Assembly: GCA_963971535.1 (NCBI GenBank)
Contig: OZ020589.1
Location: 97,712,384-97,776,383 of the forward strand
Origin: Notolepis coatsorum
Lineage: Eukaryota > Chordata > Actinopteri > Aulopiformes > Paralepididae
Length of the DNA stretch: 64,000 nucleotides
Direction of reading: 5' to 3'
In this document: piece after piece, positions 57,220-64,000 of the stretch
Layout of the letters: each line of letters opens with the position of its first letter
Position numbering within the stretch: the first letter of the stretch is position 1
Program-made: the position numbers and the translations under genes
Notes under the pieces: generated by a model
Database searches by the model: none
The model's input: only the letters and a program-made list of their open reading frames with translations
Told to the model about the DNA's origin: nothing

Positions 57220-60200
57220 TATGGGTTGATATGTTGATCATCGCCACGGCTTGGGGCGTCTCCTTCGTGGTGGTGTCGCCCGTGGTGGCGTTCGCCGACG
57301 TGCAGGACGGGAACTGCAGCATCGTGTGGCTGGAGCCGGCGGACGTGTGGAAGATGTCCTTCATAGTCTACACGTCCACCGTGGGATTCCTCTTCCCCCT
57401 GCTGGTCATCTGCCTATGCTACCTACTTATTGTGATCAAGGTACTGATTAGAATGTCAACGTACAATATTTGAACAACAATGCATATTGTAACTGTTCTA
57501 ATTCATGCTCAAGCTTTTATGTGGTAAAATGATTTACTGTAACATTCACATCCTTCTTATATACCTACTGTGACAGACTTGGGGGTGTTATGAGCTCGCC
57601 TCAGAGATCAGATTGGATTTAACTAAATGCACACAGTAGAACCAATTTTAACAGCAGTTTTAATGCTGTTTAGGGGAAATGAGGGGTTAGTGTGATCGTC
57701 AGCCAGTCGAGAAGCGTCTTGGTCCATTAGCGGGGTTCGGTACACCGAGAGCGGTTCTCGTATGGGCGGGGGATGATCCGGGAGAAGAGACGTCAGACAA
57801 GCAGGTGGGTTCTCATGCGATCAGGGGTTATAGCACACATAACGTAAATATCATAACGTATAACGTATCTCTGATCTATCGTTCTGAACTCGTATAGTGG
57901 AATTTCCCTTCTCTCTGCGTTGTTGCATTCAATTGGTTTCGTTTGTAGGAAGTAGGCACGGACGAGAGCACTCGGTTCCAACCAGACGATCTGTTTTTAT
58001 TCAATAAAGGCTTCAGATCTTATTATAAGAGTGGTTTCCAGCTGCTCCCCTATTGACAAGATGCGAGCTGGATCCCATAAATGTCCACAAAGATATTTTT
58101 CAAGTCTCTGATATGCTGTTGCCGAGATCAGAAAAGTCTTCTCCGGTTTGTTGATTCAGGTCGGCCTGGCAACACGGGGCTGGTTCTTTTGTTGTGCTGG
58201 TTGCCCCCGGCAACTCTGGTCTCAGCGATCCTCTGGCGCAGCGCGGGGTGCGCTCGTTTTCCTGCTCCCTCTTCTCCTCTCTCTGCGCCAGCTCCTGTAG
58301 TTAAAGACACCTCCCGCCCCTTTTCCGCGTCGTCCTAGTGACGATCGCTAGGGGCGTCACTTCTTTCTATTGGCTAAGCTTGATATCGGCCATTTTGGAT
58401 CTTAAAGGGGCATGGTAATATTTATATACGGACTATTTTTATCATTTCTTCACCTTATATGGAAAGCTTACAGTTTTAGCGGGCCTCTCTTCTTGAACAG
58501 AAATAATCCATAAATTGCTTCCTAATTTAACAGATAAAAGTACTTTATCATGCTTTTATTGTCCTTAAAATAAGAGATTTATTCTTTATTTTGACTAGAC
58601 AGTTCCTAACAGTCTTTTCTTGAGTTTTGTCCATTTGACTATCTAATTAAACCTATTTTTGATCTCTAACCATGCTTGTTGTATTTCTATATTTTAAAGT
58701 ACTCCTTAACTTTGTTTTAGCCTTTTAACACACTAAGCATCTTGATCTGACTTCTAATCTTTGGTTCCTAATGTTTTATAGCGTAACTCAACTTTTAAAG
58801 GATCAATCCGTATCTTTATAGTCTTATACTGAGGTGATTATTGATTTTCTATGGGCAGAATATTTCTGATAATATTCTGTATCTATTATAACTATATATA
58901 TTTATATAATTCCTGTCTTCAGCTCTGTCTCCTGCAGACAGAGCTCCTAGTATTCTGTACCCATAAGAGTAACCTGACACTGTCTTTGAAGCTTGCCATA
59001 CCAAACGGTCTCCCCCAGGGCCTACTTCCAACCGTATCTTTATTGCATGCAGCTGGCTTTATCACTCCTAGTTGGCTTCCTGTGATAACACAGCCTAAGG
59101 TCGGTTTCTGCTAACACAGACCTCAAGACCCCCGGTCTTTCTGTTTTAAAGATAGTAAGTGACTCTGGTGACCTTTTTCCTTTTGAAGTTGGCCCTCAAG
59201 ATAGGCTTGTGGCAATCTCCTATTTCTAACAGTTGGTTTCCTGAATGACCTATGATTGAGTTCTGGCTATAGTAAACAAATGACCTGTTGAAATGTTGTC
59301 TTTAGTTTGTCTCCCGGCCTAAAGAGTATTTACAGTGGAAGAGAGACAAAGTAATATAATTGCCTTCTTTAGAATTGTATAAGTTAAGGGTGATCTCACC
59401 CTGGCCTCCCTCCCCCTCTCCAGGGGGTTTGAGACACAGTTTGAAACCAGAGCCTCTATCTGTAATCATTAGTAAAACTATATTAAAATAGTACTGAAAT
59501 ACCTATCTTTTCTGCTTTTACCAACCTTACACAGTAGGGATCCCTGAGTGTAGATTCCTGGGAATTTAAAACATGTTTTCTATGCAGAAATATACCACAC
59601 ACCGCAGTGTCCTCCTTCCAAAAGCAGATAAACACAGCATGGGGTCACACAGACAACAATCTTCCTCCTCTTCTCTCTTACTCACTTCGTACAGGATTCA
59701 CCTCAGCTACTCCAAATAATTCTGTCACTCTGTCTCCATTTTCTATATTGCTTGATGGTGTGGTGATTGCGCTCACTTGTCTCGGGCACGTCTGGCACAG
59801 GTGCGCTTCATCTGCGCTGATGCGCTCTGCCTGGAGTCTCTCCGGAACTCCTAATATGGGCATATGCCCCAGTACCTTGGCCATCTATTAGAGAGAGAGA
59901 GAGAGAGTGAGAGAGAGAGAGATCTGATTAGCACCATACTCATTAGTACTACTCATTTATATATTTTATACCCATTAACCACCTGTACATTGTATATTAC
60001 TATCACACTTTACTGTTACATTTGCACTCTGGTTGGACGCCAAACTTTTTTTCGTTGTACTGTACTTGTGGTGACAATACATTTGAATATAATCTTAACC
60101 TATTCGGTACGACGGCCTGTTGAAAGAAATTAAAGCTTGTTCTTTGGCCTTTTATTCTATAGGTGTGCAGTGCGGCAAAGCGGGCACGAGCCACGTCCTC

Positions 60201-60678
60201 CCGTCGCAAGAAGTCAGAGCGCAAGATCATGCGCATGGTGGTCATGGTCGTGGCGGTGTTTGTCCTGTGCTGGCTGCCTTTCTACACCCTGAACATCGTC
60301 AATTTGCTGGGGGTCCTTCCTGGGGACTTCAAGGGGCTCTACTTCTTCGTTGTCGTGCTCTCGTACGCCAACAGCTGTGCCAACCCTATACTTTATGGGT
60401 TCCTCTCTGACAATTTCAAGAGAGGCTTCCAGAAGGCACTGTGTCGCACTACACGCAGGGTCGAGAACCATGAGAGGCTGGGCATCGAGTTACAGCGCCC
60501 CACCCAGGAGTGGGGTGGTATTGCACACAAGCCCCAAAACGGCCTTACGGACGGGCGTAAGGGAGACGACGATGATGAAGAAGAGGAGGAGGAAGAGGAG
60601 GAGGAGCAGGAGGGTGTAGAGAACACCACACAGATGACGGAGACCCGCAGGATTGTGCAGAATGGGAACACTGAGTGA
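57220..60678 (+). CDS. sstr3: Somatostatin receptor (SSTR2/3/5 clade), 3' exons
   Basis: Exons 57220-57440 and 60163-60678 join in phase 0 (ATCAAG|gtactg ... ttctatag|GTGTGC) and give 244 residues of a class A receptor coupled to Gi. Visible in order: half of helix 4, loop 2 ([13 protein letters not shown], with the Cys of the conserved disulfide), helix 5 ([15 protein letters not shown]), loop 3 (RRKKSERK), helix 6 ([10 protein letters not shown]) and helix 7 ([11 protein letters not shown], NPxxY). The tail has a Cys for palmitoylation (ALCR) and an acidic run of about 20 Asp/Glu. Loop 3 and the acidic tail resemble SSTR3; FADVQ-G and SDNF resemble SSTR5, so the paralogue is uncertain. The first ~130 residues (N-terminus to helix 4, with the DRY motif) were not found. 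The acceptor before 57220 is weak, and the exon start overlaps repeat-like sequence, so the copy may be incomplete or rearranged. Confidence 0.75.
57441..60162 (+). other. Receptor intron, transposon-filled
   Basis: A 2722-bp GT-AG intron placed between helix 5 and loop 3; human SSTR coding regions lack it. It contains LTR-like sequence (57570-58080, with AATAAA near 58001; unproven), AT-rich sequence, a (GA)n tract (59889-59922) and an L2-type LINE tail. A minus-strand frame at 59678-59884 has no recognisable domain. Confidence 0.6.
59925..60095 (+). mobile_element. L2-type LINE 3' tail
   Basis: ttgcactctggttggacgcc, ttcgttgtactgtacttgtggtgacaata and a terminal atttgaatataatctt are the typical end of fish L2-like LINEs. 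It lies 67 bp before the last receptor exon. Confidence 0.65.
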
Positions 60679-61180
60679 GAGGTGGGGAGCTCCAACACAT
60701 CTCTGGGGGGGGAATCTGCATCAACACACCAAGGGCAGAGTGTCAAACCTGGAGAAATTATTTGGAAAGGCCCAGGCTTTGGACCTGCTGAAACACTGTA
60801 CGCTTTGGCAAAAATAGCAGGGGAGCAGCAGATCATTAGCTGAGGAATCAAAGAGCACAGTACTCGAAATCAGCTGCTTATAACTTGACGTTTCAGTGTA
60901 GAATTATATGACATTCTGAACAAAGCGATTTTAAGTTTGGTATGTACTGATCGTCACTAATGGCACTGTATGTACTCTACTGGTCAAATTTAATCAAACC
61001 TCTCCCACTCATGAGTGCCAATTAGATGGCTCAGAATAGTATGAGTTCCCTGAAATGAGCCAGGCTGGCCATTCGCCATGTTCCTTCCCACTCAGACAAG
61101 TAATAAGAACTGGAACAGAGTGAAGCAGCGATGCTACTCCAGAGAGACACATTAAATAAAGCCCAGGCTTCACTACATTA
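60679..61180 (+). other. Receptor 3' UTR
   Basis: Non-coding sequence after the TGA at 60676-60678, up to just past the first AATAAA. The end is inferred. Confidence 0.5.
61155..61160 (+). terminator. Candidate poly(A) signal AATAAA
   Basis: The first AATAAA downstream of the receptor stop, about 480 bp after it. Confidence 0.45.
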
Positions 61181-61244
61181 TCAGAGTAGCCTATAGACTG
61201 AAGATGCACTCGGAACAGCCTGTATTACCCATCCAAGAGCCGAC

Positions 61245-61407
61245 GTGTCCTGGAGTGAGAGACTTAACCCCTAACTGATGAGCAGGTCGGCACCTCGCAT
61301 GGTTGCCTCCACCGCCAGTGTGTGAAAGTGGGAGCGAATTGGGTGCCTCACACGAGTTGTGAAGCGCTTTCGATAAAACCACTCCAAATGCTGTCCATAA
61401 TGTGCAT
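61245..61407 (+). mobile_element. SINE body, plus strand
   Basis: Matches 51792-51980 in part: gacttaacccctaac, tggttgcctcc, gtgaagcgctttcgataaaa. The tRNA-like head is missing or very diverged. Confidence 0.6.
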
Positions 61408-61425
61408 TGATTTATGACTCAATAG

Positions 61426-62020
61426 CAGTGGTGGAAAGTAACTTAAGTATTTTTACTCAAGTAGTGTACTTAAGTACAATTTCAAGCTACTTGTACTTTA
61501 CGTGACTATTTTCATTTTACGATACTTTATACTTTTACTCTTCTACATTTAAAAGGAAATATTGTACTTTTTACTCCACTACATTTATCTGAACCCATCA
61601 GTTACTAGTTACTTTGAAGAAAAGGATTTAGCATAAAAAACATGTATGAAGATTATATACTTACTTTCATATTTGAAGCCTGTCAACTTCAAGAGGACGT
61701 AATCGGAGCAGCATAACTGGACCACATACCACTTTGACACAACCTTTAATCAGAGCAGCATAAGTGGACCACATACCACTTTAACACAACCTATATAGAG
61801 GTCAATGGATCGAGGATTGAACGCTCCCAAGCACTGGAATACGCAAACGTCATGTACAATGCATACTTTTACTATAGGTACTTAAGTACATTCAAGAGCA
61901 CATACTTCTCTACTTTTACTTAAGTAGAATTTGATTGGATGACTCTTACTTTTACCAGAGTACTCATTTAACTGGTTATCTACTTTTACTTAAGTAAAGG
62001 AACTGTGTACTCCACCACTG
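61426..62020. mobile_element. 595-bp hAT MITE, perfect 8-bp duplication
   Basis: Ends CAGTGGTGGAAAGTA and GTGTACTCCACCACTG are inverted. CTCAATAG lies at 61418-61425 and 62021-62028. The arms are full of acttaagta/tacttttactc words. Inside, gcagcataa(c/g)tggaccacataccac occurs twice (61709, 61757). No coding. Confidence 0.92.
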
Positions 62021-62028
62021 CTCAATAG

Positions 62029-62854
62029 TAGCAAAATATTTGTTAATTGAGGAGTATAACGTAAGATTCATGCTAAGTTGTTTGTAACAGTAAATTGAAG
62101 TCTATCTGTGTTATGCACAAACGTACCTCTGCCTGTAATACCTCCATGATGTTCTCCTTCTCACAGGGTGTTACAGCTAAACACATCCTATCATTAGTTC
62201 CGGTATGGTAACAAGTAGGAAATGGGTAGAGGAGAGTTCGGTTGTACTGTTTAATGGTATTTATTTATGTAAGATACTTATTGGTATTTGTTAGGTTTGT
62301 ATTTGGGTGTGTACATATTTATCAAGAATGTATATATATTTTGGTAATGGTTTTATGTAAATACTTACTGTATGTGTGTGGATATCTGTGATGAAGTAAA
62401 TGCTATGTATCTGAGCAGACACCCTTATATAATCCTGCATTCGGTCCTCGTCGACTCGTAAGGTCGGGAATTCCCGTCTGGCAAGTTTCACGATACCCAA
62501 GTTTATGCGTTGTGAACTTGTGACGTTCCGCTGACTTTGTGGTGCAAACTGTGGTGTTCTTTAATTTACCTTAAAAGATGAGGAAGATAATTCGTCTTTC
62601 AGGGTTTTTATTCCAGAGTGAATAAACAATATTAAGGATACACAGCTGTGGATATTCAATCTACTCAGCCTGAGGAGCATGAGGGGTTGTGTGTCACAAA
62701 CAAGAAAATACATGGGTCTTTATACTTTTACAGAAGGCATGCTGTCAGCACTAGTGAATTCTATGCCAATGATATGGCTCTTCAGGAAAACCAAACAAGG
62801 ACATAGTTATAGGTTCTTTAGAATATGACTTAAAGATTTCAGCTGAGCTTTGAG
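62029..62854. other. Non-coding stretch
   Basis: No gene or clear repeat edge was recognised. There are AT-rich microsatellite-like words near 62320-62400. Confidence 0.5.
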
Positions 62855-63030
62855 AAATCTTTGTTTAAGGATATCTTTTATTAATCCCTCACAGGGAAAT
62901 TCCAGTGACACACACATACAGCTCATCGTCTCATTAACAACATCATATCACAATCATTACATTTGTACAGTAACAATGGCACAACATAAATTCAAACAGG
63001 CATGTACATTTGTTGACACATGTCGACTAC
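62855..63030 (-). mobile_element. LINE 3' tail (Rex/RTE-like), minus strand
   Basis: ttaaggatatcttttattaatccctcacagggaaattc resembles the inverted 3' end of fish Rex/RTE-like LINEs (aatttccctgtgagggattaataaa). The reverse transcriptase is not present. Confidence 0.5.
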
Positions 63031-64000
63031 AGAATGCCTGAGACACCATATGCGATAGTCGGCTGCAGCAACACCGGAGTGTCGTTGCGCCAGGCGGGCG
63101 GGAGGGAGGAAAGATTGTCCAGCAACGGGAGGGGCAGGGACAGGGGGATAGGACTTTGGTGATGAGACAGTCTTAGGCTCCCCCCTCTAGCATGCGTACT
63201 AGTTGGCTGCCGTCATAGGTGCCAGGCGTACACGCGGGAGGGGGGATTGGGTATAGGGATTGGGGGTGGGGGGGGCCACTTGCCACTCTTATCTCCCAGA
63301 GGGCCTTCGACTCCAGCAGCTCCCTGGTTCGACCTTGGTCCAGGAATTTGTTTTGTCTGAACTGGCAACAATTTCTCCCAGCCACGTCACTTTAAATTTG
63401 ATTTGAGTAGAGTGAAATATAACTCTATTGATTTGAGTGGAGTGAGTTTTAACAACTCCGTCCAAATGACTGAATGCATTAGTCCAAGTGTCTTAATCAG
63501 TTCATTTTGGTAGGTCCTGTGCGCGGTAAACAGATCCAAAATCTTCTTATTGCAGTCCAAAAGCTTCGATAATCCAAAAATGACCACGTCTTCAAGTTGA
63601 TTGTGATTATGATGTCCCAAGAGGCAGAGAGGGTTAGCCTTATTCTGCTTCTTGACGAAAGTATGCAATCCACTGATTAGATCCATTTCGAGTTGATTTG
63701 AGTATAGTCCGGCAACCGGCACAAAACACAGAGCATAGCAGCCTCGGGCTTCATGGAGCAGTAGAGGCGGCGGTAGGAACGGCCTTGAGGAGCCTGGGGA
63801 GAGGAGAGAAATGTGACTGTCTCTGGGAAGGGCTGGGTAGGGAAGGACTGTCACTGTCTCTGCTCAACAGGTGGCAGGTACTTGTGTGAGCTAGAATAGA
63901 ATAGTTGAGAGTAATCCTAAATATAATACTTCAAGGACAAGGAGTCACAAAACATACTTTATTATGCACATGGAGTATCATGAGACATCATCAGAAACAT
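63031..64000. other. Unassigned end of window
   Basis: A minus-strand frame of 155 codons (63854-63387) was examined and has no recognised domain or repeat pattern. 63230-63275 is G-rich. It is probably non-coding. Confidence 0.4.

Larger units (their letters stand above)
56126..57244. mobile_element. TTAA-type element, copy 2, truncated at right
   Basis: Begins CACATTGTCTGCC directly after the TTAA it shares with copy 1. It follows copy 1 (ttctttgcagggctataactttttaaat; later gtttataattcc and atgttgatcatcgc) and is interrupted by a hAT MITE (56399-57052). The last ~490 bp of the family are missing, and the homology fades at about 57244, inside the receptor exon. Confidence 0.65.

Noticed and set aside
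59678-59884. 68-codon minus-strand frame in the receptor intron
   Set aside because: No family recognised, and it is surrounded by repeat sequence.
63387-63854. 155-codon minus-strand protein
   Set aside because: No recognisable domain, biased composition changes along the frame, and retroelement tails nearby.

Overview
The window looks like repeat-dense nuclear DNA of a teleost fish. Indications are fish-type LINEs of the Tx1/L1 and L2 groups, a tRNA-derived SINE of the AFC-like fish type, many hAT and TTAA-targeting miniature elements, very long (CA)n, (GA)n and (TTTC)n tracts, and one clear vertebrate host gene fragment: a somatostatin receptor of the SSTR2/3/5 clade (57220-60678, + strand). 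No rRNA, true tRNA or CRISPR was seen. All gene calls come from reading translated protein and splice sites by eye; no database search was run.

Layout. 1-1171 is a partial BEL/Pao LTR (+). 1172-6485 is a nearly full-coding Tx1/L1-like LINE. 6486-9184, resuming at 17249-17395, is a GC-rich modular minisatellite block whose four unit lengths (33, 90, 18 and 36 bp) are all multiples of three. It is split by a very young BEL/Pao element (9185-17243, - strand) with 1432-bp LTRs, a 5-bp target duplication GCCTG and a tRNA-Tyr primer site. 17396-24163 holds a Harbinger exon fragment, microsatellites and a broken hAT transposase. 24200-29505 is a deep nest: LINE pieces, two inverted TTAA-type miniature elements, a hAT MITE, and a SINE split by a 1.5-kb hAT. 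29506-38550 has microsatellites, a 2-kb hAT-like element, a possible solo LTR and a second Tx1/L1-like LINE interrupted by a further insertion.

The most interesting unit is 38563-50306: an 11.7-kb DNA transposon with a 14-bp terminal inverted repeat and subterminal repeats. It has two minus-strand genes. One is a TNP2/EnSpm(CACTA)-like transposase with one frame break (46652-48750). The other is an 11-exon accessory gene (40357-44261), whose predicted exons join at consensus splice sites into an unbroken 468-codon frame with DUF4806-like features. Between the genes lie a tandem array of BEL-LTR-like sequence and a foldback element carrying a minisatellite.

50307-57219 has more nested SINEs, MITEs and inverted repeats, including a long hairpin that splits a THAP-domain exon. 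The receptor gene follows. Its visible coding part starts at transmembrane helix 4, exactly where a truncated TTAA element ends; the 5' half was not found. 60679-64000 is the 3' UTR, a SINE, a 595-bp hAT MITE with a perfect 8-bp duplication, and unassigned repeats.
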